Of a stretch of 64,000 nucleotides of DNA, positions 9,950 through 21,838 are shown piece after piece; within the stretch, counting starts at the first letter, position 1; the number at the start of each line of letters is the position of its first letter. This DNA comes from Rhizomys pruinosus (Eukaryota > Chordata > Mammalia > Rodentia > Spalacidae), in contig VZQC01010577.1 in NCBI GenBank assembly GCA_009823505.1, forward strand, positions 1,338,088 to 1,402,087. The letters run 5' to 3'. The notes below the pieces were generated by a model, which saw only the letters and a list, made by a program, of their open reading frames with translations, ran no database searches and was not told the DNA's origin. Both the position numbers and the translations under genes were made by a program.

Positions 9950-12825
9950 AATCAGAAAATATGGTGAAAGGAAGCAAATACATCTCTCAATAATAGCCTT
10001 AACTATTAATGTTCTAAACTCCCCAATCAATAGACACAGTCTGAGAGAATGGATTAGGAAACAGAATCCATCCATATTCTGCCTACAAGAAACTCATCTC
10101 ACTCTCAAATACAGACACCACCTTAGAGTGAAAGGATGGAGAAAATATTCCAAGCAAATGGTAGGAAAACTAAGCAGGAGTTGCTATTCTAATATCAGAC
10201 AAAATAGGCTTCAAAGTAACACCAATCAGAAGAGATAAAGAGGGCCATTGCATCCTTATCAAAGGAACCATGAAGTTTTCACAATCATGAATATATACAT
10301 ATCAAGCTCTGGAGCACCAAACTTTATAAGCACGATTCTGCAGGACCTCAAGGTACAGATTAATCCCAGCACACTAATAGTGGGATATTTCAATACCCCA
10401 CTGAGATACTTCGATAGATCAACAGGACAAAAATTGAACAGAGAGACATTGAAACTGAGCAATACATCAAATGGACCTCACAGACATCTACCAAGTATTC
10501 CACCCAAACACCAGAGAATATATTTTTTACTCAGCATCCCATGGAATATTCTCCAAAATTGACCACATACTAGGGCACAGAGAAAACCTCAACAAATACA
10601 AAATGATCAAAACAATACCATGCACTCTATCAGATCACAATATCAACACCAGAATAAGTCCTACTATATACAAGAACACATGGAGACTAAACACTCTTGA
10701 ATAATGAATGTTTCAAGGAAGAAATAAAGAAATGAAAGTATCCCTGCAACTAAATGAAAAAGACAATACAACACAACAAAACATATAGGATACCTCAAAA
10801 GCAGTCCTAAGAGGGAAATTTATTGCCCTAATACATACATTAAAAGAAAAAAAAAAAAAACAGAAAGAATACAAATCAATGATCTAACACTGCATGTAAA
10901 AACACTTGAGACAAAACACCAAATGAATCCTAAACAAAAAAGACAAGGTGAAATAACAAAAATTAGCACAAAGATCAATGAAATAGAAAAAAAGAAAATA
11001 ATCCAAAGAGTCAATGAATCCAAACCTGGTTCTTTGAAAAGATAAACCAGATAGATAGAACTCAAGTCCAGTTACCAAAAAGAAAATAAGAGCAACTCCA
11101 AATGAATAGAATTCAATATGATAAGAAAACCATCATGACAGACAAGGAAAAGATTCAGAAATCATACAAGAATATTTTAAAAACCTATATTCTAATAAAT
11201 TTGAAAACCTCAGAGAAATGGATGAATCTCTGAAATCCTGGAATTCACCAGAGCTTAATCAAGAAGAGATTGACAACTTAAAGAAATTCATAACATCTGA
11301 GGAAATTGTAATTGTAATTAAAAACCTCTGGACTAAAAAATGTCCAGGCCCAGATGGATTTATGGCAGAGTTCTATAAGACATTTAAAGAGGACATACAA
11401 CCACTATTACTCACATTGTTCAAAAAGATAGAAATGGAGGGAAATCTCCCAAATTCTTTAGACAAAGCCAGCATCACTCTAATACCAAAACCAGGCAAAG
11501 ATATAACCAAAAGAGAAAACTATAGGCCCATTTTATCAATGAACATAGATGAAAAAATTCTCAACAAAATACTCACAAACTATATACATGCACACATCAA
11601 ACTATCATTCACCATGACCAAGTCAGATTTATTCCAGAGATGCAGGGATGGTTCAACATATGCAAATCAATAGATGTCATAAAGCACATAAATTGGCTGA
11701 AAGACAAAAACCACATGGTCATCTCAATCAATGTGGAAAATCCAGCATGACTTAAATGTATAAAGTTGTAGAAGGAATTGGACTGGAGAGAACATTCCTC
11801 AACATAATCAAAGCCATATACACCAAACCCACAGCTAACATCATACTAAATGGAGAAAAATTAGAAGTATTTCCCTTAAAATCAGAAACTCAGCAAGGCT
11901 GCCACTTACTTCCACTCCTCTTCAATATAGTGCATGAAACATTTGCTAGAACAATAAGACAATAAAAGAAATTAAAAGACTATTAATTGGAAATGAGAAA
12001 GTCAAACTATCCATTTTACAGATATGATAGTTTACCTATGAGATACAAAAAAAAAATCCACCAGAAAACTCCTAGAAATGATCAAGAGTTTCAGTAAAGT
12101 GGCAGGATACAAAATTAGCCTAGAAAAATCAGTACCCTTTCTTTAAACCAACACTAAACAAATGGAGAAGGAATACAAGGACACTCTCCCATTCACAATA
12201 GCCTCAAAAAATTTAAAATAACTTGGAACAAACTTAACATATGACACCAAAGATTTCAACAATGAAAATTTTAAACCCTGAAGGGGATTTAAGGCGATAC
12301 TAGAATATGGAAAGACCTCCCATGCTCATGGATTGTAAAAATTAATTTAGTAAAAATGTTCATCTTAACCAAACTAATATACAGATTCAGTGCAATCCCA
12401 ATCAAACTCCCTGTGAATTTCTTCTCAAACTTAAAAAAAAATCCTTAAATTCATAATGAAAAACAAAAGACCCCAGATAGCCAAAGCAACCCTAACCAAA
12501 AAGAGCAACATAGTGGGGATAACCATACCAGACTTCAAACTATATTACAGGGCTATAGTAATAAAAGTAGCCTGGTACTGGCACAAAAACAGAGCTATAG
12601 ATCAATGGAACAAAACTGAATTTCCAAACCTGAGCACATGGGACTTCAGCCACCTCATATTTGACAAGGAGGCAAAGAAGACTCAATGGAGGAAAGACAC
12701 CATCTTCAGCAAATGGTGCTGGCAAAACTATATCACCACTTATAGAAGGATGAAGCTAACCCTTACCTTTCGCCAAAAATGGAGTTCTATGCAGTGGTAA
12801 AGAAAGATGACATCTGAACAATTTG
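9950..12825 (+). pseudogene. L1 ORF2 remnant (endonuclease and reverse transcriptase), broken and internally deleted
   Basis: Pieces run in order. Endonuclease-type sequence spans about 9990-10700 (SDHNINTRISPTIYKNTWRLN at 10630-10690). The RT N-terminal region spans 11218-11670 ([40 protein letters not shown]). The RT middle lies at 11756-11960 ([22 protein letters not shown]). C-terminal sequence lies at 12456-12780 ([22 protein letters not shown]). At the site expected for the catalytic FADD box (about 12014-12025) bases are missing and the frame is lost. A deletion near 12776 joins the Cys-proximal region to the last ORF2 segment (VKKDDI-like). Dead beyond doubt. Confidence 0.85.
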
Positions 12826-13740
12826 AGTAGTGATGGTTGTAAGACCTCTTTAAATGTGGTATAGAATTCTGTGTGAAACCATCTGGGCCCCAGCTTTTTT
12901 AGGTTGGGAGGATTTTTTATTACATCTTAAATTTCCTCAAATATTATGGGTCTGTTCAAACTGTCAATCTCTTCTTGGTTAAGCTTTGTTGGTTCCCAGG
13001 ATTTCAGATATTCATACATTTCTCTTAGGTTTTCAAATTTGGTAGAGTATAGGTTTTTGAAGTATCCTTTTCTTTGTCTGTTGTGGTTTCACCACGAACA
13101 CTATTGATTTGGAGGTGTTCTTTCTTTCTTTTGGTTAATTGGGCTAGAGGTCTATTTTGTTTATCTTTTCCAAAGAACCAGCATTTGGATTCATTGATTC
13201 TTTTTATTGTTTTCTTTGTTTCTATTTCCTTGATTTCTGCTCCGATTTTTGTTATTTCTTCCTGTACGTTGGGTTTAGGGTTCATTCGTTGTCTGTCTCT
13301 CAAGTGTTTTTAGCTGTAGTGTTAGATCACTTATTTGTTCCATTTTTTTTTAATGAGAGCACTTAGGGATATAAATTTCCCTCTTAAGACTGCTTTTAAA
13401 AAGTATCCCACAGATTTTGTTGTGTTGCATTGACTTTTTTCATTCAGTTCCATGAATACTTTTATTTCACTCTTTATTTCTTCCCTGACACATTCATTAT
13501 TCAGGATTCTGTTGTTTAGTCTCTACATGTTCTTGTAGCTAGTAGGGCTCATTCTGGTGTTCATATTGAGCTTTATTGCACTGTGGTCTGATAGAGTGCA
13601 TAAAATAATTTCAGTCCTTTTGTATTTGTTCAAATGCAATTTGTTCTTTTGTGTCCCAGTATGTGGTCTATTTTGGAGAATGTTCCATGAGGTTCTAAGT
13701 AGAAAGTGTATTCTACTCAGAATATACTTTCTATGCATAT
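12826..13740 (-). mobile_element. L1 ORF2 segment, antisense (inverted half of a second L1)
   Basis: Minus-strand frames at 13025-13303 (NESKCWFFGKDKQNRPLAQL) and 13523-13738 (CTLSDHSAIKLNMNTRMSPT) are ORF2 endonuclease-to-RT sequence, opposite in orientation to the flanking L1 at 9950-12825. Confidence 0.85.
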
Positions 13741-14025
13741 TTTAGAGTAATATAAAATTAAAGGGAAAATGTGATTTCCTACACATGTTTTGAAATTAAC
13801 ATATAGTTTATTTTATAGAAGTCATGACTTTGGTATATGTGTGAACTATATACATGTATATTTTGGAGGAAAAAAACACCCACAAAAGGACTGGGTCAAA
13901 GAACTTACTGAAATAGTAAACTTCTGCCCCAAAGAGTAAACCTCTGCATAGAAAAACTAAAATGTCTGAGAAAAAGATGTGAGACATGTATGGCAGAATG
14001 CATGAGCTATTGTATTAAGTGAAGT
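13741..14025 (+). mobile_element. L1 3' UTR segment, sense, joined to the inverted ORF2 segment
   Basis: It starts with 'ttttagagtaatataaaatta', which also occurs at 3215-3236 in the L1 at 2705-3410, and continues to 'atggcagaatgcatgagc' near 14010. An inverted upstream piece followed by a forward 3' piece is the pattern left by twin priming. Confidence 0.7.
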
Positions 14026-14215
14026 AACACAGATTCATAAATACAAAGAATATTTGTTCTCTCTGTTTTTTTGGATTTTAGCACCAAAACCTTATATGTG
14101 AACCAATGTCCTGATATAACTGTAGGAGCCAATCAAAGAATGAAAAGGGATCATGGCGGTAAATGAAAAGGGTAAGTAGAAATTTTCACTGTAGCTGTCT
14201 GGTCCTGAGCTCTTT
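14026..14215 (+). mobile_element. Old L1 3' fragment
   Basis: The segment 'agtgaagtaacacag' at 14029-14043 and following text resemble the ORF2 end seen at 2988-3002. It could be the resumption of the first L1 after the insertion at 12826-14025. Confidence 0.5.
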
Positions 14216-14224
14216 TCCCCCTTT

Positions 14225-14362
14225 GTTCATTTTGAGACAGGTTCTCCCTGTAGAGCAGGTTGACCTAGAACTTCCTATATAGCCCCAAGCTAACCTTGGC
14301 TTCACAGAAATTGTCTCTAGGGGGCTAAGATTAAAGGCTTGCACCACCACACCCAGCTTTGG
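14225..14362 (-). mobile_element. B1 SINE, antisense
   Basis: Complement of B1 from 'ttttgagacaggttctccct' through 'gcttgcaccaccacacccag'. Confidence 0.88.
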
Positions 14363-14519
14363 TTGGTGATTTTTAGTTACTCTATCTCATTAACTCTCAT
14401 AGATCTGTTTGCCTTACTTATATCATTTTTATTTAGTTGTAGGGCTCTACGTATGTAGAATACTACCCAGTTATTTTAGATTTTGTAGTTGAGTGGAGTA
14501 TAGATTTTTAAATTATTTC

Positions 14520-15270
14520 AAAGAACATCATCATTTGAGTCAAGAGACAATGAACAGAATGGGAGAGAAATCTCTTCCAGCTATATCTCTGAAAGATTAA
14601 TATCTAGAATCACAAAGAAGCAACATAGCTAAATGTTAAACAGACAACCCACTTCAAAAGTGGGGAAATGAGGTGGACAGGAAGTTCCCAAAGATGAAGC
14701 ATAAATGCTGAGAAATACTTTGAAAATATTCAGCATCCTTAGTCACGATAGAAATGCATACCCAAACAACTTTGAGACTTCATTTTATGACTCTCAGAAG
14801 AGCAAAGTTCCAAAATGAAATGATGACCAATGCAGGTGAGGATGTGTAGAAAGGGGATGCTCAACCATTGCTGTTGGCAGTGTCAGTTGGTGTAGCCAAT
14901 ATGGAAATAAAGACAGAGATTCTTCAATTTGGAGCTTTATAAAATTCACAGGAAATTAGATGGAACTGGAAACAATCAACTCAGAGTCAGAAAGACAGTG
15001 CCACATGTTCTTCTTCATAGTTGGGTGCTTTGAGATCTTTGATATGGATGTTTCTATTTGTAATTCAGAGTGGTCAAGAAACTAATAAATGACCATGGGT
15101 AAGGGAGAGACGTTTTGCTGGGAAGGGAGCTATAATGCTGTGATATGAAATGGGAAAGAGGAACATTATCCCAGTAAGGTTTAAATGGGGTAGGGAATTT
15201 AAATGCATGGCAGAGGAGGGAGTGTGGGAAGGGTAAGTAACACCAAAGACATTTAGAAAAATCCATATGG
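14520..15270 (+). mobile_element. Old L1: ORF2 C-terminal region and start of 3' UTR
   Basis: Sense L1 text is recognisable (aagattaatatctagaatca; gaaatgcatacccaaacaac; attagatggaactggaaac; ttcttcatagttgggtgc). It is full of stops. It continues after the B2 at 15271. Confidence 0.8.
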
Positions 15271-15500
15271 AGGGGCTGGAGAGATTGCTCAGCAGTTAAG
15301 AGCACTGACTGCTCTTAAAGTCAATCCCCAGCATCCACGTGGCAGCTAACAACCATTTGTCACTCTAGTTTAAGGGGTTTCAATGTCTTCTTTTTTTTTT
15401 TTTTTACCTCTGTGGGAATTGCATGACTTGTGTGCACTTATACACACTCAGACAATGCATTCATACACATAAAATAAATTAAAGTAATAAAAATAAAATA
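15271..15500 (+). mobile_element. B2 SINE, older, inserted in the L1
   Basis: It starts ggggctggagagattgctcagcag and ends in an A-rich tail. Flanking short repeats 'atccatatgg'/'agccatatgg' fit a target-site duplication within the L1 3' UTR. Confidence 0.88.
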
Positions 15501-15519
15501 TTTTTTAAAAAGGAAAAAG

Positions 15520-16420
15520 AAAAAGCCATATGGACACCTACCATTATAGAAGCTTCCTAAAGAGAAGAAAAAAAATCAACCTTATACAACTGTAACTCCT
15601 ATGAACTTCAATAACAATTGGCCTGACAAGATATGTACACCAGTGCAGTTGTGAAACATATGTTATGGAACTAGCCAATTAGTCTTTGATTGGATTTAAG
15701 AACATCTTCCTAGGATTTAGCCTATATGTGACATTTATATCAGGCTTAGGAACCTGAAGCGAGGCAGATCATAGGACAAGGGGGAGAACAGACTACTGTG
15801 TTTTCTCTTAAGGAGTTATCTTGTTAAACCTTAGTAACTTTTATACACATTGAATAATGCACTCCTCAACTCTCAAGTCTCACCAGAGAAATTTCCTCAT
15901 ACAACAGATGTGATTAACATAGAAATTTACAACTGGCCAATGTAAAGAGATCAAGATGCTGTAGAATGCTTATCCTTGAAATCAACCTGCTTCTGAAGGA
16001 ACATGGATCATTGTGGAAGAGTATAGACCAAGTTTAAGAGCCATAGGTGCTAGATAACTAACTAAAAGGAAAAGTTTTCCAGACAGCTGGTCAGTTACTC
16101 ATATGAACTCAGTTGGACAAGTCAATACAATTCCCCTGCACACTCTAACCAGAAAAGGTCCCAGAATCCCCAAGCCCACCTAAAGAAATTGTGTCAACAG
16201 ATGTCTGCTGGGAGGGGCAGTGACAGACTCTTTCAAGCAAGGCACTTCTGGAAAGTTAACCAGGTTCCAGTGAATGGACCCACACTAAAGGACACGTGGT
16301 GACACTAATTAGGCAGGGGACCACCATAAAAATAAGGGGAGGTGAGATAGAAGAGGGGACCTAAATACCATAAAATTGTATTATATGAAAATCACAAAAA
16401 TTCAGTAAATAGAAAAATTA
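15520..16420 (+). mobile_element. Old L1 3' UTR, continued to its end
   Basis: It includes 'caacagatgtctgctgggag', 'gttaaccaggttccagtgaa' and the terminal 'atgaaaatcacaaaaattc agtaaat' zone near 16385-16408, the usual L1 3' end. The call rests on continuity with 14520-15270 and that end. Confidence 0.65.
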
Positions 16421-16504
16421 GGAAAGAATTAAAATGAAAAATAAAAACAAATATACAATAATATGCTAATATATGTGAATAATTCATTTAGTAGATTTTC
16501 TTTA

Positions 16505-16575
16505 TTTAAATTTATATATACATGTATATATATATATAAATTAATATATATATATATATATATATACATGTATCA
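16505..16575 (+). repeat. (TA)n-rich tract with acatgt interruptions
   Basis: Runs of ta dinucleotides, self-complementary on both sides, likely replication-unstable. Confidence 0.9.
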
Positions 16576-17164
16576 AATCTAGACCCATGTCCCCCAAATT
16601 CAGTACATTTTCAATGGTAATTAATTTTCAAACATTTTATGATATCGACCAATGTTTTTATGAAGATATTTACTGACTTATTTTAATAACTTGTACTACT
16701 TCTTTAGCATTAACTTCCAGAATTAGGTTTCCATCTAATGAACCCATTACTTTTCAATTGCTTTTGGGACTAATATATAAGATTTAAAATAATTAGGACC
16801 TTTACTTCATGGTATGTTATCACAGTTTGATCATTAATTTCTTCTTTTCAATTTATTTTTAGTCTACATGATGTGTCAAATTGTCCACTCTCATAAATTA
16901 AACCCTAACACTGAACATCTCAGAATGTAAATGTATTGGAAAATGAAGGTTTGAAGAAGTTCAGATAAAATGTGCTTATCTTCCTGGGTTGGGTGTCCTT
17001 AAAATGAAAATTAGGAGGGAGAGAGTAAGACACATTCAAGTAATATGCATACCTTGACCTTGGACAGTTAGCCTGTACAACATTAAACAGATTTACTATC
17101 TTTGTTATTCAAGTCACCCTGATCACAGTATTCTGTTATAGGCACCTTCAATTACCAAATTTGT
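16576..17164. other. Intergenic DNA, nothing recognised
   Basis: No repeat or gene assigned. Confidence 0.45.
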
Positions 17165-17167
17165 GTG

Positions 17168-17372
17168 TTTTAAAAAAATTTATATATATTTACTTTATTT
17201 TTCATGCATGTGTTTACTCAGGCACGCAATGTCCATGAATACCAGAAAAAGGACATCAGATCCTAGACATGTGTGTACCATGTGTGTGCCATGTGTGCTG
17301 GGATCCAAACTGGTCCCCTGCAAGAGCAGCCAGAGTCTCAACCACTGCACCATCTCTGTAGCCCTGCCTTTG
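17168..17372 (-). mobile_element. B2 SINE, old, antisense
   Basis: Complement of B2, ending in 'accatctctgtagccc'; the middle has 'gtgctgggatccaaactggt'. The open frames overlapping it are SINE-derived. Confidence 0.82.
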
Positions 17373-17754
17373 TGTCTATATCTGTATCCAGTCACTTGCA
17401 CCATCAGATAACCACACAGAAATATGTAATTTTTCCCTCACATTCTTACAAAGTTTCTATTACTGTGCTATTTGCAAATACAGTTATGCATGATAAAACA
17501 TGCACAGAGGCATAGGAGCCAATTTTTGCTAATTGCTTCCTTTAGGGGCCAGGTTCTAATTATATTCTACTTAGATATGACAAATTAGGATTTACAGATA
17601 CTAGGCTTGCTGGACAGTAAGCTTTAGGGATCCCTTTGTATCAGACCCCAAGGCTTTATTAGAGGATTGTGCAGGTGCCTCCAGGTTTTCATGCGTGTAC
17701 TTGGGTCCTCATACTTAACACTGAATCATCTTTCTGCAGTCTCTGCAGATTGTT

Positions 17755-17975
17755 CTTTAAAAATATTTTATTTTATGTGTATGAGTATATTGCTTGCATG
17801 TACATAAGTACACCCATGTTGTGCAGTGCTGGAGAGTGGGGAAAAGGACATCACATCCCCTGAACTAGAGTTAGGGATGGTTGCTAGCCTCCATGTAGAT
17901 GCTGGGAATCAAACCTGGGTCCTCTTCAGAGACAGACAGTACTCTTGAACACACAGTCATCCACTTCTCCAATCT
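17755..17975 (-). mobile_element. B2 SINE, old, antisense
   Basis: 'ttattttatgtgtatgagta' (tail side), then 'gatgctgggaatcaaacctg' (B-box side), then 'gtcatccacttctccaatc' (head). Confidence 0.82.
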
Positions 17976-18354
17976 GTTGGCTGTTCTTTAACATATATTT
18001 AACACAATTTCTGATGATAATTGTTCTAAATTTTATTTTTGAAGTAAAAGAGAATGAAAGTGAACACAGAGGACAGTAGAATGAATATATTTCTTAGAAT
18101 GAGGTTTTTATCACTTCATTGCTGCCTCACTTGTTCTTAGTGTTTACAATAATGAACAAAGAAATTAGGTGTACCAAAAGACAAACTGAATGACCATGTC
18201 CCTTAGATGCCATGACTTCAAATCAATTCAGCAATACAGGCTCAGACTACAACAAAGAAAACTCAGTATGTATCTCAACATAAGGAGGATGGGGAGTTCC
18301 CAAACCACCTAGGGAGATTACAGTAAAACCTTGTCTCCAAAAATTAAATTCCCT

Positions 18355-18551
18355 ATTTGTGTCTGGATGAATTCCTAGAGGGAATTTTGTAAGGGAACCA
18401 GTCTCAGTAGCATCTTCCCCAAGGATGCCACATACAATGTATGGATCCTAGAGACACTCTGCTTCAGATTTTGGATCTCAGGTTTGCAGTGGCTGCAGCC
18501 ATGTAGAGGTAGAGATTCTCATAAGAACATGAATTCCATTATCTACTACAG
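18355..18551 (+). promoter_or_regulatory. Probable promoter / non-coding first exon of the first OR8J-type gene
   Basis: This stretch resembles 30200-30416, upstream of the second OR8J-type gene. Shared pieces include 'gaattttgtaaggga' versus 'gaatcttgttaagca', 'atggatcctagagacac' versus 'gtggttcctagagacac', and downstream 'tttggaagaca'. It ends at a consensus splice donor, acag|gtgagt (18552-18557). An acceptor sits right before the coding exon (AG at 24744-24745), giving an intron of about 6.2 kb, a normal OR layout. An EBF-like near-palindrome (tccccaagga) lies at 18417-18426. The transcription start is not determined. Confidence 0.5.
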
Positions 18552-19009
18552 GTGAGTAGAAACTATTCATCTTATTTTCGTATGCATACTTTCAAATGCA
18601 TACCAGGTCTTAGAGGAAACTACTCCTGTTTTATTTTGGAAGACACTGAGTTCCTGATAATCAAATAGTAAAATATTTAAACAGCTACTTGATTAGAGCT
18701 TTTTAGCTGTATCTATCAATTCAATTATCAAAAATGACCAGCTATTTATGTTTTCAAATTGAGTTATCACTGTCTTGTATGTTAATTAAATCATATGACT
18801 CTTGAAATAATACAGTTTTCATGGTTGTAGGATTTATACCCTTTTCTGGTCACTCTGTTATCAAAAGGGAAAATTTCATGCATGGTTTTATCATTACATT
18901 TTAAAAGTAATGGAGAAACATGGGGCCAGAAACAGAATTATATCCTTTCTCACAAATGCAAATATGTCACACATTTCCTTTAGAAATAAAATCAGTTAGA
19001 TGCATGGAT

Positions 19010-19140
19010 ATGAATACATAGTGGTAGACACTTATGATCTAACATTTAAGAGTCTGAAACAGGTAGACCAGGAGTTTGAGACGAGAGTAGGAAACAGTTG
19101 AAGGTCAGCCTGAGCTACAAAATGAGACTGTCTCATAAAA
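19010..19140 (+). mobile_element. Degenerate B1 SINE
   Basis: B1 order is visible ('ggtagaccaggagtttgaga', 'gtcagcctgagctaca', 'gagactgtctcataaaaa') with heavy divergence. Confidence 0.65.
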
Positions 19141-19154
19141 ACATTAAACACTAT

Positions 19155-19290
19155 ATGATGATTATCTAGCCTTGGTGGCGAACCATTAATCTAATCTCTG
19201 GTGATGCAGAGTCAGCTGGACTTCTATGAGTTCCAGGCAAGCTGTGGCTAATGGGAGACCTTGTCTCAAAAATCAAAACAAACCAAAGCA
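19155..19290 (+). mobile_element. B1 SINE
   Basis: 'ctagccttggtggcgaacca', 'gagttccaggcaagctgtgg' and 'agaccttgtctcaaaaat' in B1 order. Confidence 0.75.
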
Positions 19291-19429
19291 ATAACAATCA
19301 AAAGCTGTCCGATACCATATGTACAATAGTTTAAAATATGGAATCAAATAATGAAGCAAGTTTACACAAGCCATTTATAATACAGTAACATAAACTGATC
19401 AAGATTCTATCAAAGAATATTTTAAAAGA

Positions 19430-19645
19430 AAGGCTGGAGAGATGGCGCAGGGGTTAAAAGCACTGGCTGCTCTTGCAGAGGACTGTGTTTCCTATGGAAC
19501 TTCAGTTCTAAGAGTTCTGAAGGATCAGATGCTCTCTCTGACCTCCACAGGCTAAGCATACCACCAGCATACTTACATATATGCAGGCAACATACTCATA
19601 TACATGAAATAAAAAGAATAGATAAAATATTTTTAAAATGAAGAA
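19430..19645 (+). mobile_element. B2 SINE, older
   Basis: 'aggctggagagatggcgcag' head; the body is shortened around the B-box ('gaggactgtgtttcctatgg'); A-rich tail. Confidence 0.85.
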
Positions 19646-19954
19646 AAGAATATATTTATTAAAATAAAGGACTTTGATGAGGCATCAAAATAGTGGATTT
19701 CCATTTGAAGCCGACCTTAAGTATAGAATCCTGAATCCCTAGTTTGCTATGGAAAAGCCTCTCTCATATTCATAGGGCAAACAATACTCAAAATGCAGTA
19801 CACATTTCCAATTTCCAAGTGTCCTTAACTCATTCACTGAAGGTAGAATTTTCAAAACTAAACTTCCCTCCTCCTTCTCCTCCTCCTCCTCTTTCCCTCT
19901 TGACTCCACATATTCTAGAGTCCTGGCAGTATACGTCTTGAACAACTAGACTTT

Positions 19955-20095
19955 GTTTTCTTCTTTCTTTCTGAGGTATATCTTCCTGTACATCCCCAAC
20001 TGGCATTAGTTCACCACCCTCATGCCTCAGTCTCTTGAGTGCTGGGATTAAAGATGTCAACCACTGTATCCAGCACATTTTTCTTACTATTCTCA
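19955..20095 (-). mobile_element. B1 SINE, antisense
   Basis: Complement of B1 with 'gcctcagtctcttgagtgct' and 'gggattaaagatgtcaacca'. Confidence 0.75.
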
Positions 20096-20099
20096 TGGC

Positions 20100-21030
20100 C
20101 ATTTTTGCTCTATGGTGTTTAGTAAAATGAAGGGTTGGTTATCAGGAATGGATATTGGATGAGGAGCATATTAAATAAAGGAAGTTTTGAAATACTTGAC
20201 ATAATATGACATAAGACTCTCTCATTTTAGCCTAAAGTTTCTGAAGCACATGTAATAGTGACTCTAAATATGCACTATGCAGGAATATTTGATTGTCTAA
20301 ACAGCTAATAAACATCTCATAAACACTCAAAGCTCAGGATGCTGAAAACAGATTTTGATCACTCCACTTTAAGCCACTTATTAAAATAATGAAACAATTT
20401 CATAGTCATTAACTTACTATCCAAAAATCCTCATAAAATTTCCATTTATTGAATCCTATCTGTGATTTCCCTGTCTGCAACCCATTATGATATACTGAGT
20501 GAATTGTATTCAAAACATCATCATATTCTGTTCCTGGCTATCAAATTTAGCTTCTCCCCAAATCTGTTCTTATCAATATTGGCCTACCCAGCTCTTTCTC
20601 ATCCCAGAATTCTGTAAAAACTAAGTGTTTTTTTTTTAATTTTCTTCAACATTTTATTGTGAAAAAATGGCAACCAGACAGCAATGTTGACATTTTACAA
20701 TGAACACCCATTGAATAACATCTAGATTTTATTGTTACCCTGTAATATACTTTTAACTATAATTGCTTTATCACATACTGACAATATAGCTATACTAAAA
20801 TCATTATGCAATCTTTTTTATCTTTATGGAAGAATTTCAAAGTATATTGTAAACAAGCATTTTCCCCTAAAACTTAAGTTCTTGTTTTCCCAGTTTTACT
20901 AAATGTATACATCTCTGTGACCATGACCCAGATTTCCATGAAGATTAAGACTATTACATCAGCCCAAAGTTCATTCATGCCTCTTCCCACTTAGTTCCTA
21001 CCTGAAGTGGAATGTTTTAGTAAGTTAGGA
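20100..21030. other. Intergenic DNA, nothing recognised
   Basis: AT-rich, no coding support. It lies inside the inferred intron of the first OR8J-type gene. Confidence 0.45.
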
Positions 21031-21037
21031 GCTTGCT

Positions 21038-21262
21038 TGGGCTGGAGATTTTGCTGTGGTTAAGAGCACTGACCGGTCTTGCAGAAGACCAGGGGTTTGA
21101 TTCCCAGCACCCATATGGCTGCTAACACCATCCATAACTCCAGTTTGAGGAGATCTGAGGCCTTCCTCTGACCTCCACAGGCATTGCACAATACAGACAC
21201 CCTTACCCATTTGCAGGCAACATATTCATCCGCATAAAATAAAAATAATACAGTATTAAAAA
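21038..21262 (+). mobile_element. B2 SINE, older
   Basis: 'gggctggagattttgctgtg' head, 'gggtttgattcccagcaccc' B-box, A-rich tail. Confidence 0.88.
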
Positions 21263-21277
21263 TAAGTTAGGAGTTTG

Positions 21278-21420
21278 CTTCCTCCTCTTTCTCTTCTTCC
21301 TTCTCTTCCTGCTTCTCCTCTTCCTCCTCTTCCTTCTCTTCCTTCTCTTCCTCCTCTTCCTCCTCCTGTTCCTCCTCTTCCTCCTCCTCTTCCTTCTCCT
21401 GCTGCTGCTACTGCTGCTAT
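21278..21420 (+). repeat. Polypyrimidine tract (TCC/TTC/TCT)n
   Basis: About 140 bp of nearly pure C/T on the + strand, closing with CTG/CTA triplets. The proline/leucine-rich open frame here is an artefact of this composition. Confidence 0.95.
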
Positions 21421-21490
21421 TAGAGATAGGACCTCTTACATGCTGATCAAGCCCTCTACCACTGAGCTACATCTCCAAGTGGTATGGGTT
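21421..21490 (-). mobile_element. ID/B4-like SINE fragment, antisense
   Basis: 'aagccctctaccactgagct' and 'acatctccaag' are the complement of the ID-element A-box half. Confidence 0.6.
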
Positions 21491-21577
21491 AGGTTTTAAA
21501 CAATTAGAATTGTGAATACTTGTTTCTTAAAACATATGCTGACTAAAGTTTTGCATACTTTAAAGTTGTCTTTTTTT

Positions 21578-21626
<49 letters not shown>
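21578..21626 (+). repeat. (GA)n microsatellite
   Basis: About 24 GA units, abutting the B1 tail. Confidence 0.97.
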
Positions 21627-21628
<2 letters not shown>

Positions 21629-21764
21629 TCTATAGCCCCAGCTGGCCTGGAACTCACTCTGTAGACCAGGCTGGCCTTGAACTCACAGAGATCCACCTGC
21701 CTTTGCCTCTTGAGTGCTAGAATTAAAGGCGTGCATTAAAGGTGTGTGACACCATGCCTGGCTT
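21627..21764 (-). mobile_element. B1 SINE, antisense
   Basis: 'aactcactctgtagaccagg', 'ctggccttgaactcacagag', then 'accatgcctggctt'. It has a small internal duplication at the 5' end ('ttaaaggcgtgcattaaagg'). Confidence 0.93.
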
Positions 21765-21768
21765 AAAG

Positions 21769-21838
21769 ATGGTTCTTAGCCTCCATGTGGGTGCTGGGAA
21801 TCGAACCCTGGTCCTCTGCAAGAATAGTCAGCACTCTT
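21769..21838 (-). mobile_element. B2 SINE, antisense, 3' part of a copy split by L1
   Basis: 'gtgggtgctgggaatcgaac' is the B-box region. The same copy resumes at 22829-22866 after an L1 insertion. Confidence 0.85.

Noticed and set aside
21275..21499. 74-aa proline/leucine-rich open frame
   Set aside because: It is the translation of a polypyrimidine tract.
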